Origin: an uncultured Oscillospiraceae bacterium
Lineage (GTDB): Bacteria; Bacillota; Clostridia; Oscillospirales; Acutalibacteraceae
Direction: 5' to 3'
Assembly (NCBI GenBank): GCA_900544715.1
Contig: UQWL01000007.1
Span: 62,001-126,000 of the forward strand
DNA: 64,000 nucleotides
Shown here: positions 25,969 through 34,451 of the stretch, piece after piece
Numbering within the stretch: the first letter of the stretch is position 1
Layout of the letters: every line of letters starts with the position of its first letter
Program-made: the position numbers and the translations under genes
Notes under the pieces: generated by a model
Databases searched by the model: none
The model's input: the letters and a program-made list of their open reading frames with translations, nothing else
What the model was told of the DNA's origin: nothing

Positions 25969-26355
25969 ATGGATCTTTATAAAATCAATCCCAAAAGCAT
26001 CTGGTATCATGGCCCCAATATGCGTTTTTCCCTCCTGCGGGTAGGGAGCACGGTCACGCTGGATCGAGCGCTGGCGGAAGCATTTTCGCACAAGCCGCCG
26101 TTGCTCTCCTGTGAGGAGGACGGCACGATTTTGCATAATGGCCGCAAAAGAGGATTTCTGTATATCATAGACGAACCGGTTGATGCGGCAAAAGACCTGA
26201 TTGCGCATCCGCGCACAACGCTTGCGCCGGGTGCGGAGTTTCTGACGCGGCGGCCTTTGCACGTGCGCATGATCGCAGAGCTCGGAAGGCCGAACAGGGC
26301 GGCGCGCAAAAAGATGAAGCGCCGCTGGAAAGAGCGCGTGAAAAAGTGTGGCTGA
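25969..26355 (+). CDS. small protein of unknown function with a YHG motif
   Basis: A 128-aa basic protein. It starts with a WYHG motif (residues ~12-15), followed by LLRVGSTVTLDRALAEAFSH, then a strand FLYIIDEP (~residues 63-70) and AEFLTRR (~residues 88-94). The C-terminal 25 residues are Lys/Arg-rich. The spacing of His, Tyr and Glu in these segments recalls small ADP-ribosyltransferase-fold proteins (H-Y-E class), but the similarity is a reading of motifs, not a proven match. AAGGAG lies 11 nt before the ATG. It follows hflX by 56 bp on the same strand and may be co-transcribed. No toxin or antitoxin partner is evident. Confidence 0.65.
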   Translation: MDLYKINPKSIWYHGPNMRFSLLRVGSTVTLDRALAEAFSHKPPLLSCEEDGTILHNGRKRGFLYIIDEPVDAAKDLIAHPRTTLAPGAEFLTRRPLHVRMIAELGRPNRAARKKMKRRWKERVKKCG

Positions 26356-26406
26356 TAGGATTTAAGTGGAGCGGCCTGCAACCTCTCTGCGTATCTTTTA
26401 TCAAAA

Positions 26407-26455
26407 AACCGCCCTGCGGGGAAGCGTCTGTCTGGACGCTCCCCGCAGGGCGGTT
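26407..26455 (-). terminator. terminator downstream of htrA
   Basis: A 15-bp perfect stem (26407-26421 with 26441-26455) is followed on the minus strand by TTTTTT. The loop arm also pairs GCGTC with GACGC. Confidence 0.92.
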
Positions 26456-26479
26456 CTGATTTGGTTTATTTTTGCTCTA

Positions 26480-27985
26480 TTAAAATCCAAAGGGATTGAA
26501 ATAGGTGTTGGTTGTGGGAGTTTCCGTTGCTTCGCTGGAGGAGGAAGAGCCCTTATCCTCCACGAGTTTTACCTTTACATCGAATTTGGAGGTTTTGTAG
26601 TTATTGTCAATCCGGCACAGTGTCAGGGTGAGCGTATCGCCAACCTTGCTCTCTTCAATCAGCTCCAGGAGCGTGTTGGAGTTATCAAGGTTTTTGCCAT
26701 TGACAGCGATAATCATATCGCCCGCTTTGGCGTTTGTGTTGGCAAGATCGCTGTCGGAGCCGATGCTCTTGATGACCAGCGTGCCGGCCGGAAGATCCGT
26801 AAGCTGGACGATCATGCGGTAGCTGGATTGCTGGCTGGCCGCGTAATAGGTGACGCCGAGCTTCGGCCTGCCGGGCACGTAGCCGTTTGCGATGAGCTTA
26901 TCGACGATCTCCTTCGCGGAATTGATCGGGATGGCGAAGCCAATGCCCTCATAGCCCTCCGCGATTTTGGAGGAATTGATGCCGATGACCTGGCCGTACA
27001 TATTGACGAGCGCGCCGCCGGAGTTGCCAGGGTTGATTGCCGCGTCGTGCTGGATGCATTTCATCGGATACCCGATCTCACTGCTGATAGGGCGGTCGAT
27101 CGCGGAGACAAAGCCGCCGGTGAGTGTGCCAAAAAACTCTGTGCCAAGCGGGTTGCCGATGGCGAAGACCTGCTGGCCCGCGGCAAGCTTGGAGGAATCC
27201 CCGAAGGTGGCGGCCTGAAGGCCGGAGGCCTTGATGCGCAGCACGCCCACATCAGAGCGCTCATCGTATCCGACCACGTCGGCATCATAAGAGGTGCCGT
27301 CTTCCAGCTGCACAGTGGCTTTGACATTGTTGCCGCTGATCACATGCGCGCAGGTGATAATATAGGTGTATTTGCCGGTTTTATCTTCCCCCATGATGAT
27401 GCCCGTGCCTTCCCCGGATTCATTTTGGCCTTGGCCCATCATGTTATTCTGGGTGGTTTCTGATACGATGACCCCTACGATCGAGGGCTTTACCTTTTTG
27501 GCGACCTCCTCAGCAGTCAATTCGCCTTTTTCGTTGGTAGAGGATTTGCTGTCGGGCGTTTCCTCGATGGCAAGGGTTGGGCCGTTCGGATTGGTGGCCT
27601 TGTTGCCGGAGTCGCCGTCATCGTCCCGCGTCAACCCGATAGCGATGCCGATGCCGGCGGCAACAAGCGCGATGCAGAGGATCACAATCAGCACAATCAG
27701 CCCGGTTTTCTTCTTCTTTTTCGGACCGTTGCCATCCTGTCCCCCACCGCCCGCAGGCGCCTGGTTGTATTGGTAGGGCGATTGATAGGGCTGCTGCCCC
27801 TGCTGGTTCTGAGAAGAGCCGCCCTGCTGATAGTAACCGCCCGCCCCGAAGGAACTCTGATAAGGGGGCTGCTGCGTATAGGGCGGCGTTTGATCCTCGT
27901 TGTTTTCTATGTGCATATCATGTGCGCTATCCGTCTGCTTTGCATCCGGCCCGGTGCCGTTATTCTTGTTATCCCATTCATCCAT
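26480..27985 (-). CDS. htrA: HtrA/DegP-type serine protease with PDZ domain
   Basis: A 501-aa membrane-anchored S1C protease. Residues 1-90 are a cytoplasmic, Gln/Tyr/Pro-rich low-complexity region, then KKKKK and one membrane helix (residues ~93-117). The trypsin-like domain carries the catalytic triad: His in TCAHVIS (~residue 220), Asp in YDERSDVGVLRI (~residue 252) and Ser in NPGNSGGALVN (~residue 322). One PDZ domain follows (residues ~375-470), ending in an acidic Ser-rich tail. Such proteases degrade misfolded exported proteins. AAGGAGG lies 8 nt before the ATG. It lies downstream of a two-component system on the same strand; regulation by that system is plausible, as CssRS regulates htrA in Bacillus, but unproven. 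Confidence 0.93.
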   Translation of the reverse strand: MDEWDNKNNGTGPDAKQTDSAHDMHIENNEDQTPPYTQQPPYQSSFGAGGYYQQGGSSQNQQGQQPYQSPYQYNQAPAGGGGQDGNGPKKKKKTGLIVLIVILCIALVAAGIGIAIGLTRDDDGDSGNKATNPNGPTLAIEETPDSKSSTNEKGELTAEEVAKKVKPSIVGVIVSETTQNNMMGQGQNESGEGTGIIMGEDKTGKYTYIITCAHVISGNNVKATVQLEDGTSYDADVVGYDERSDVGVLRIKASGLQAATFGDSSKLAAGQQVFAIGNPLGTEFFGTLTGGFVSAIDRPISSEIGYPMKCIQHDAAINPGNSGGALVNMYGQVIGINSSKIAEGYEGIGFAIPINSAKEIVDKLIANGYVPGRPKLGVTYYAASQQSSYRMIVQLTDLPAGTLVIKSIGSDSDLANTNAKAGDMIIAVNGKNLDNSNTLLELIEESKVGDTLTLTLCRIDNNYKTSKFDVKVKLVEDKGSSSSSEATETPTTNTYFNPFGF

Positions 27986-28106
27986 TGTGAATGCCTCCTT
28001 GTTTGAGTGCTGCTTCCAGAATAAAAGGTTCCTTTCGCTATTGTGTCACGGCTGTATGAACAGTTTTTAAACATTATTGAAAATAATTTTGACTGATTAA
28101 AGTTCT

Positions 28107-29621
28107 CTAAAATAATTTCCCGTATTGCAGCGGCAGCCAAAAGACAAACTCGGTATACTTGCCTTCTTCACTTTTTGCGGTGATTTGCCCGCCGTGCATT
28201 TCAATGATGCTTTTTACAATATAGAGGCCGAGCCCCGCACCCTTGACATCGAAGCTGCGGGATTTATCCACCTTATAAAACCGCTCGAAGATCCGGTTGA
28301 TTTCCTCCGAGGAAACACCCAGCCCGGTATTGCGGATGCGGACGATGACCTTCTCCGAATCAGAGAGGACGGAGGCTGTAATCTGCCCGCCCTCTTGTGT
28401 AAATTTTACCGCGTTGTCGATCAAATTATACAATACCTGATGGATCATATCGGGATCAGCCTCAACGGTGACGCTTTTCATCTCCTCCAGGCCGGCAATT
28501 TCGATCTTTTTGCGCTCAATGCTCTGCTCAAAGAGCAGGAACACCTGAAACAGCTGTGCGGAGATGTCGAATTTGCTCGGCTGGAGCTTTAGCTCGCCCG
28601 CCTCGATTTTGGACATATTGAGCATTGTCATAACCAGGCGCGAAAGCCTTTTTACCTCGGCGGAAACAATCTCTAAATAGTGCTTTTGCTGATCGGGCGG
28701 GATGGTGCCGTCGAGCATGCCGTCGATAAAGCCGCCAATGGTGGTCATCGGCGTTTTCAATTCATGCGATACGTTCGCAACGAAGCTCCGGCGGGAGGAT
28801 TCGAGCACCGCGAGCGCTTTGGCCATGGAGTTCAGGGCGCTGGCAAGCTCTGAGAGCTCCTCGCCGCTCCCATGCGAGTCAACCCGGTAGGAGAAATCCC
28901 CACGCGCATAGCGCTTTGTGGCTGCGCTCATCTCGCGCAGAGGGCGGATGAGGTTATAGGTGAGCACATAAACTGCCACAAATGCGAGCAGCAGCGCCAT
29001 CAGCGCTGAAAAGAGGAACATTTTAAAGATATTCCATAGATATGGCCCGAGCCCTGAGGAGGTGGGCTTGGTGGCAAACACCAAGGCAACCGGCTCGCCG
29101 TTTACGATGACCGGCTCGCCGATGATGAAATGGGAATCACTGTATACGCCCTCCAGGGTGCCCGCACGGATATATTCCTTTTGGATCGTTTTTTGCACAA
29201 CCTCTTTGGGAAAATGCATCCCATCGTGGATGGGGCAGGAGCTTGCGTTCACTTCCTGCATCTCGGGCGTAAAGAGATCCTTGCACAGGATCACGGAGCC
29301 ATCGAGGTTGCAAATGAACACATCCGCCTCAATGGCGGAGGAGACGAGCGTGAGTGTATTGCACAGGATTGCAACAGTGCCCTTTCCATCCCTGTCGAGC
29401 TGCCCCGCGCCGAGGAGATCGGCCGTTGTGGAGGCCACCTGCAGCGCATTCTCCTTGAGCAGGCTGGTTTTTTCACTGCGCCAGTAGTTGGAAACGAACA
29501 GCAGCAGGGAGCAGCCAAGCACGGCAAAGCAGATAAAGATCACCATGGTGATGACCAGGAAATATTTCGCAAACAGATTCAGATGCTTTTTTTTAAACCG
29601 CTCTTTGAATCGTTCTTTCAA
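28107..29621 (-). CDS. two-component sensor histidine kinase
   Basis: A 504-aa membrane kinase. TM1 is at residues ~18-42, an extracytoplasmic sensor region runs to about residue 190, and TM2 spans ~195-220. A HAMP linker follows (LIRPLREMSAATKRYARGDFSYRV). The HisKA domain has the phospho-acceptor His in FVANVSHELKTPMTTIGG (~residue 288), and the HATPase domain has N-box NLIDNAVKFTQ, then GAGLGLYIVKSI. The start seems to be TTG at 29621 with a weak box. It follows its response regulator by 127 bp, with a hairpin in the gap. The sensed signal is unknown. The htrA gene just downstream hints at envelope stress. Confidence 0.93.
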   Translation of the reverse strand: MKERFKERFKKKHLNLFAKYFLVITMVIFICFAVLGCSLLLFVSNYWRSEKTSLLKENALQVASTTADLLGAGQLDRDGKGTVAILCNTLTLVSSAIEADVFICNLDGSVILCKDLFTPEMQEVNASSCPIHDGMHFPKEVVQKTIQKEYIRAGTLEGVYSDSHFIIGEPVIVNGEPVALVFATKPTSSGLGPYLWNIFKMFLFSALMALLLAFVAVYVLTYNLIRPLREMSAATKRYARGDFSYRVDSHGSGEELSELASALNSMAKALAVLESSRRSFVANVSHELKTPMTTIGGFIDGMLDGTIPPDQQKHYLEIVSAEVKRLSRLVMTMLNMSKIEAGELKLQPSKFDISAQLFQVFLLFEQSIERKKIEIAGLEEMKSVTVEADPDMIHQVLYNLIDNAVKFTQEGGQITASVLSDSEKVIVRIRNTGLGVSSEEINRIFERFYKVDKSRSFDVKGAGLGLYIVKSIIEMHGGQITAKSEEGKYTEFVFWLPLQYGKLF

Positions 29622-29675
29622 ATTGAGTCAGCCTCGCTTTCCATGCCCCGCCGTATGCGCCAAGGCATAAGGAAA

Positions 29676-29701
29676 AGTTTGAAAGAGTGGTCTTTCAAAC
29701 T
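29676..29701 (-). terminator. intercistronic hairpin between response regulator and kinase
   Basis: A perfect 11-bp stem, AGTTTGAAAGA (29676-29686) and its complement (29691-29701), has a 4-nt loop. On the minus strand it is followed by TTTTCC. It lies between the response regulator and kinase genes, so it probably attenuates kinase expression rather than fully terminating. Confidence 0.65.
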
Positions 29702-29748
29702 GATTGGTGCAAAAATATGGATCGATGTACAAACGGGAAAGGCGCGCA

Positions 29749-30438
29749 TTATTCCTTGGTTTCAAATTTATAGCCAACGCCCCACACTGTTTTGAGCGCC
29801 CATTTATCACTGACGCCTTCCAGCTTTTCCCGCAACCGCTTAACGTGGACATCGACGGTGCGCGAATCACCGTAATAATCAAAGCCCCACACCTCGTCGA
29901 GCAACTGATCACGGGTGAAAACACGGTTTGGATTGCTGGCGAGGTGATAGATCAGTTCAAGCTCCTTGGGCGGCGTGTCAATCTGCTTGCCGTCTACGCG
30001 CAGCTCATAGTTCGTTAGGTTGATAATCAGCTTATCATAGCGGACTTCCTTGACCTGCTCGGTGCTGCTGTTGGACGTACGGCGGAGCACCGCCTTGACG
30101 CGCGCAACCACCTCCTTGGCTTCAAAAGGCTTTACAACATAGTCATCTGCCCCTAGCTCCAGGCCCAGCACCTTGTCAAAGGTTTCGCCCTTTGCAGTCA
30201 GCATAATAATCGGCTTGTCCGAAAAACGGCGGATTTCGCGGCAGACCTGCCAGCCATCCAGCCTTGGCAGCATGATATCGAGCAACACGAGATCCGGCTG
30301 TGCCGATTGAAAAGCCTCCACCGCGGCTACACCGTCATTGACGATTTCCACCGTGTAACCCTCTTTTTCTAAATAAAGTCGCAGCAGTTCGCAGATATTG
30401 GGGTCGTCATCCACGACCATAATTTTTTCCAGGCTCAT
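29749..30438 (-). CDS. OmpR/PhoB-family response regulator
   Basis: A 229-aa regulator of standard length. The receiver domain (residues ~4-118) has acidic pocket residues in VVDDDPN, the phosphorylation Asp in PDLVLLDIMLPRLDGW (~residue 52), a Thr/Lys switch at IMLTAKGE and KPFEAKE. The winged-helix effector domain (residues ~130-228) shows the OmpR pattern LELIYHLASNPNRVFTRDQLLDEVWGFDYYGDSRTVDVHVKRLREKL. It pairs with the downstream histidine kinase. GGAGGATTTGCA precedes the ATG. A TATAAT box is present ~75 nt upstream on the minus strand without a clear -35. Confidence 0.95.
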   Translation of the reverse strand: MSLEKIMVVDDDPNICELLRLYLEKEGYTVEIVNDGVAAVEAFQSAQPDLVLLDIMLPRLDGWQVCREIRRFSDKPIIMLTAKGETFDKVLGLELGADDYVVKPFEAKEVVARVKAVLRRTSNSSTEQVKEVRYDKLIINLTNYELRVDGKQIDTPPKELELIYHLASNPNRVFTRDQLLDEVWGFDYYGDSRTVDVHVKRLREKLEGVSDKWALKTVWGVGYKFETKE

Positions 30439-30602
30439 TGCAAATCCTCCTTCTCCGCCGCCCTGCTGGGTGCGGATGGATCAAACTTCTATTCAGAACT
30501 TTAACATAATTATAGCGCGAAAAGAAAGGCTTTGATGAATATTTTTTAAATTTTTAACAGATCTGAACAGCGCCAGCCCTTAAAACGGTTGTTTGAAACA
30601 AT

Positions 30603-30637
30603 AAAACGCAGGCCGGTTATCAACCGCCCTGCGTTTT
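30603..30637 (-). terminator. terminator of the 580-aa surface protein gene
   Basis: AAAACGCAGG and CCTGCGTTTT pair, with an inner GGTT/AACC stem. On the minus strand the stem is followed by ATTGTTTC; the T-rich 3' arm itself supplies the U-tract. Confidence 0.8.
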
Positions 30638-30669
30638 GGAATGCTGTTTATTGTGCATACGGCCGCCGT

Positions 30670-32412
30670 TTAAAAACGGTTTTTCGGCTTTTTGGGCTTT
30701 TTGACCTTGGAATGCTTGCCTGGGTGGAGAAGCTCCGGCTTTTTCTTATAGATGATAACGAGTGCCAGAGCGATCAGCACCGCGCAGATAGGGAGAACGA
30801 TGCTCACAATCTTTTTCCAAACCTTGCCGTCTCGCACGCCGGCCATTGCCGGCGCATCGGCGGTCGTGCCCTCTGTGCTGTCGTCGTCGAGCACCACAAG
30901 CCCGTCGTTGATGCCGATCACGTTGCCGCTTTCGTCCGTCACATATTCGGCGCCTGCAGGAAGCGTATATTGCCCGCCCTGTTCATCCGTATAAACAAGG
31001 CTTCCATCCGGCATTACCATCGATTCGATTTTACCGGTGGGAATATCGTAGGAGGGGCGCTTAATGGTTGGGAGCGTCTTATAGGTTTCGTCGGGCATAT
31101 CCTTGTTGCCGTTGATGATTTTAACGGAATAATCCATGGTTTCCGTTTTGCCGTCCACCGTGTTGGTCACATGGTAGTTCAGCGTGGTGGATTGGCCGAT
31201 CATGGAGAAATGGATCTCCGTCGCGCTGCCACTTTTGATCTCCTTGCCGTTGACGGTGATCTTTGCGCCGTTTTTCAGGGCGGTGGGGCGCACGCGCACA
31301 TCGCTGATTTTATAGGGCAGATTGACAACATAATTTGAGATGTCGCAATAGAACTGATCCTCCAGCGGGAAGTAGCCGAGGCGGAGCACCTCTTCCCAGG
31401 CCTGCTGTTTGGTGAAATCCTTTGTAATTTTATCGCTGCCCTTTTCCTTCGCCATCTGGCGCAGAATCAGGCGCGGCACATCGTTGTTTGGAAGTGATGA
31501 CTGCATGTTCCAGACAGCGTCCATCGCGGGGATATAGGGAACTTTCGCCTTCTCTAACGTGTAGCGCTGGCTGAGCATGGCGGAGAGATAGGCGAGCCCC
31601 AGCTCTTCATCCGAAATATCATCCGGATTTTTGATATCTGTTACTACGCCGTCTTTATAGAGCGGGTATTTTAGATCGACGATCAGCGTGCGGATCGTCA
31701 TCAGCTTGAGCACTTTTTCATCCGGCATATCGGCAGGGACAGTGATGCTGCCGTATTTTTCCTGCTTCAAGGTGGCTTTTGCAACGTCGAGCACCAGCCC
31801 GCGGACGGTTTCGGGCAGCGGCCCGCTCAGTTCAATGTTCTCCTCTTCCTCAATGAGCTTGGCAAGGTATTGCACGAGCGCGGCCTCCAGCGGGGTGCCA
31901 GGTGCGATGGTGGGCGGCGTCATGTTGGGGTAAAACAGCTTATAGGCGTTTTGTTTCATCATGGCGTAGAGGAGGATGACATATGTTTCGGTGTTTTCAT
32001 CGTCCTCCGGCGGCATGACGACTCCGTGTTCCACCAGCCATGCGCGCATTTCCTCCTGTGAGGCATCCTCCGTGACACCCATGAACTTCATAATATCGGT
32101 GGTAAAGCGCATGGCAAGGATATATTGCTCATAGCGCATGTCTTCATCCATCGTATAAGCCTTCACCCAGTAGGAAACATCGGTTTCAAATTCGCTCAGG
32201 CTCTTATCGTGCCGGTAATCCGTCTGCGGCACCATCGTGGCGGTTTCAAATGCATAGTTCCCTTTATCATAAGTGACCATTAGATTTTGAAGCCAGGCGC
32301 TGCTCTCCGGTGTCGATTCAAACTGCTGCTCCACCTTTGCAGCATAGGCTACCCATCCTGCGGCAAGCAGAACCGCAGCAAGCAGAAGGCTGAGCACTCG
32401 TTTCGTTTTCAT
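30670..32412 (-). CDS. large membrane-anchored surface protein with cadherin-like domain
   Basis: A 580-aa exported protein. An N-terminal signal or anchor (residues ~4-24) is followed by a long, mainly helical extracytoplasmic region (residues ~30-370). A beta-rich segment (residues ~375-440, with ALKNGAKITVNGKEIKSG and TMDYSVKIING) resembles a cadherin-like beta-sandwich (PF12733 type). A C-terminal membrane helix (residues ~535-557) is followed by a very basic tail (KHSKVKKPKKPK). The tail has no LPXTG, so anchoring is by the helix. The helical part shows two loosely similar SLH-like segments (DISDEELGLAYLSAML; TKQQAWEEVLRLGYFP), an uncertain reading. AAAGGAGTG lies 5 nt before the ATG. 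Function unknown. Confidence 0.8.
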   Translation of the reverse strand: MKTKRVLSLLLAAVLLAAGWVAYAAKVEQQFESTPESSAWLQNLMVTYDKGNYAFETATMVPQTDYRHDKSLSEFETDVSYWVKAYTMDEDMRYEQYILAMRFTTDIMKFMGVTEDASQEEMRAWLVEHGVVMPPEDDENTETYVILLYAMMKQNAYKLFYPNMTPPTIAPGTPLEAALVQYLAKLIEEEENIELSGPLPETVRGLVLDVAKATLKQEKYGSITVPADMPDEKVLKLMTIRTLIVDLKYPLYKDGVVTDIKNPDDISDEELGLAYLSAMLSQRYTLEKAKVPYIPAMDAVWNMQSSLPNNDVPRLILRQMAKEKGSDKITKDFTKQQAWEEVLRLGYFPLEDQFYCDISNYVVNLPYKISDVRVRPTALKNGAKITVNGKEIKSGSATEIHFSMIGQSTTLNYHVTNTVDGKTETMDYSVKIINGNKDMPDETYKTLPTIKRPSYDIPTGKIESMVMPDGSLVYTDEQGGQYTLPAGAEYVTDESGNVIGINDGLVVLDDDSTEGTTADAPAMAGVRDGKVWKKIVSIVLPICAVLIALALVIIYKKKPELLHPGKHSKVKKPKKPKNRF

Positions 32413-32556
32413 TGGAACACTCCTTTACGGGCGTCTGGCGCCTGTTTGCGACAATAGCTCCCATCGATACGTTATTCATTTTAATCGGTCGGGGAGGCAA
32501 AGTCAAGGCGGGGGAAAAGATTCCCGGCCCCGGCTGCAGCCGGATGAATCAAAAGA

Positions 32557-32588
32557 GGTGCTGCTGCAAAGCGCTTTACAGCAGCACC
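32557..32588 (-). terminator. terminator of the ilv-leu operon
   Basis: GGTGCTGCTG and CAGCAGCACC form a 10-bp stem whose 12-nt loop can itself pair (AAAGC/GCTTT). On the minus strand CTCTTTTG follows. It lies ~50 bp after the leuD stop. Confidence 0.85.
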
Positions 32589-32640
32589 TTCTAAACCATT
32601 TTTGCCTCTCAGAAAGCCGTTTTCAGGCCGCAGCAGGCTT

Positions 32641-33126
32641 TTATTTTTGGGCAATGGAGTTGAGCAGGCCGCCCTTGGCGATGATATTCTGGATAAAGGG
32701 AGGGAAGGATTCCGCCTGATAGGTTTCGCCGGTTGTCACGTTGGTGATAACACCCGTATCAAAATCCACACATACCTCGTCGCCGTTGCGGATGCCGTCG
32801 CTCGCCTCAGGGCATTCGAGAATCGGTAGGCCGATGTTGATTGCGTTGCGGTAGAAAATGCGGGCAAAGCTCTTTGCGATGACGCAGGAGACCCCGGCAG
32901 CCTTGATAGCGATCGGCGCATGCTCCCGGGAGGAACCGCAGCCGAAATTATGATCTGCTACGATCAGGTCGCCCTGCTTCACCTTGTGGATGAATTCCTG
33001 GTCGATATCCTCCATGCAGTGTGCCGCCAGCTCCTTATGGTCGGCAGTGTTGAGATAACGCGCCGGGATGATCACGTCCGTATCGACGTTGCTGCCATAT
33101 TTATGTACCAAACCCTGTGCTTTCAT
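32641..33126 (-). CDS. leuD: 3-isopropylmalate/citramalate dehydratase small subunit
   Basis: A 161-aa LeuD of the short, archaeal/clostridial type. It shows GSNVDTDVIIPARYLNT (residues ~9-25), the DHNFGCGSSREHAPIAIKAAG active-site block (~residues 58-78) and FARIFYRNAINIGLPILE. With LeuC it isomerises 2-isopropylmalate and, in organisms with CimA, also citramalate to beta-methylmalate. It is the last gene of a five-gene operon, 23 bp after leuC, with AAAGGAG before its ATG and a terminator after it. leuB is not in the window. Confidence 0.94.
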   Translation of the reverse strand: MKAQGLVHKYGSNVDTDVIIPARYLNTADHKELAAHCMEDIDQEFIHKVKQGDLIVADHNFGCGSSREHAPIAIKAAGVSCVIAKSFARIFYRNAINIGLPILECPEASDGIRNGDEVCVDFDTGVITNVTTGETYQAESFPPFIQNIIAKGGLLNSIAQK

Positions 33127-33149
33127 TGGTCAGGCTCCTTTCTTTGCTG

Positions 33150-34409
33150 TTATATTTTGGCTGGGTCTGCAATCCGGCCCGCGATCGCACTTGCCGCTGC
33201 AACGGCGGGGGAGGCGAGGTAAACCTCGCTGTCCACATGGCCCATGCGGCCGACAAAGTTGCGGTTGGTTGTGGAAACGGCGCGTTCTCCTGCGGCCAGA
33301 ATGCCCATATAGCCGCCCAGGCACGGCCCGCAGGTAGGCGTGCTGACGATGGCGCCGGCCTCAATGAAGATTTCCGCCAGCCCCTCCCGGATGCATTGCA
33401 GATAGACCTCCTGTGTGGCGGGGATCACAATGGTGCGCACGCCCTGGTGCACCTTGCGGCCCTTGAGGATCTCCGCCGCGGCGCGCATATCCTCCATGCG
33501 GCCATTCGTGCAGGAGCCGATCACCACCTGATCGATCGACACATCGCCCGCTTCATCCACCGTTTTGGTGTTCTCCGGCAGGTGAGGGAATGCGACGGTG
33601 GGGCGAAGGGCGGAGAGGTCGATCGTAATTTCCTGCTCATACTGTGCGTCCGCATCCGCCTCATAAACCTTCCATGGGCGCTGCGCGCGGCCCTCCACAT
33701 AGCGGAGCGTGGTTTCGTCCACCGGGAAAATGCCGTTTTTCGCCCCGCATTCAATGGCCATGTTGGCGATGCAGAGGCGGTCGTCCATCGAGAGCGCCCT
33801 GACGCCCTCGCCCGTGAACTCCAGGGAGCGGTACAGCGCGCCGTCCACGCCGATCTGACCGATCAGATGCAGAATCACATCTTTGCCGCTGACATACTGC
33901 GGGAGTGTGCCCGTCAGAGTGACACGGATGGCGGAGGGCACCTTAAACCAGGTTTTTCCCGTAATCATGCCAGCGGCCATATCCGTGGAGCCCACGCCGG
34001 TTGAGAAGGCGCCGAGCGCGCCATAGGTGCAGGTGTGGGAATCCGCGCCGATCACTGCGTCGCCGGGCACGACGATGCCTTTTTCCGGCAGCAGGGCATG
34101 TTCCACGCCCATTTCGCCGACATCGTAGAAATGCTCGATGCCGTATTTCGCGGCAAAGGTGCGCACCTGCTTGGTGTGCTCTGCTGATTTGATATCTTTA
34201 TTGGGGACGAAGTGATCCATCACCAGGGAGATTTTGCTTTTGTCAAACACGGAATCCGCGCCGCAGCGCTCAAACTCGTTGATGGCCACGGGGGAGGTGA
34301 TGTCATTGCCGAGCACCATATCGAGCGTTGCCTCGATGAGCTGGCCCGCTTTCACCTCGCTGAGGCCAGCGTGCGCGGCCAGGATTTTCTGCGTCATTGT
34401 CATTCCCAT
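33150..34409 (-). CDS. leuC: 3-isopropylmalate/citramalate dehydratase large subunit
   Basis: A 419-aa aconitase-family subunit. The three [4Fe-4S] ligands lie in VVIGSCTNGRMEDM (~residue 300) and PTCGPCLGGYMG (~residues 358-369). GADSHTCTYGALGAFSTGVGSTDMA (from ~residue 124) and ISLVMDHFVPNKD (~residue 60) are other conserved blocks. Together with LeuD it dehydrates and rehydrates isopropylmalate or citramalate in the cytoplasm. AGGAGG lies 7 nt before the ATG, directly beside a heptamer tandem repeat that also encodes the end of cimA. The gene follows cimA by 14 bp. Confidence 0.95.
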   Translation of the reverse strand: MGMTMTQKILAAHAGLSEVKAGQLIEATLDMVLGNDITSPVAINEFERCGADSVFDKSKISLVMDHFVPNKDIKSAEHTKQVRTFAAKYGIEHFYDVGEMGVEHALLPEKGIVVPGDAVIGADSHTCTYGALGAFSTGVGSTDMAAGMITGKTWFKVPSAIRVTLTGTLPQYVSGKDVILHLIGQIGVDGALYRSLEFTGEGVRALSMDDRLCIANMAIECGAKNGIFPVDETTLRYVEGRAQRPWKVYEADADAQYEQEITIDLSALRPTVAFPHLPENTKTVDEAGDVSIDQVVIGSCTNGRMEDMRAAAEILKGRKVHQGVRTIVIPATQEVYLQCIREGLAEIFIEAGAIVSTPTCGPCLGGYMGILAAGERAVSTTNRNFVGRMGHVDSEVYLASPAVAAASAIAGRIADPAKI

Positions 34410-34423
34410 AAAAAGACCTCCTG

Positions 34424-34451
34424 TTAGATATTAGATATTGGATATTCGATA
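34424..34451. repeat. heptanucleotide tandem repeat TTNGATA at the cimA end
   Basis: Four consecutive 7-mers read TTAGATA, TTAGATA, TTGGATA, TTCGATA, followed by the partial unit TTAGG. On the minus strand the array encodes the last residues and the stop codon of cimA and ends 4-5 bases from the leuC ribosome-binding site. Confidence 0.85.

Noticed and set aside
27726..27900. Repetitive Gln/Tyr/Pro-coding DNA in htrA considered as a CRISPR or satellite array.
   Set aside because: The repeats are short, irregular codon-level repeats within a continuous reading frame with a downstream membrane helix; there are no spacers.
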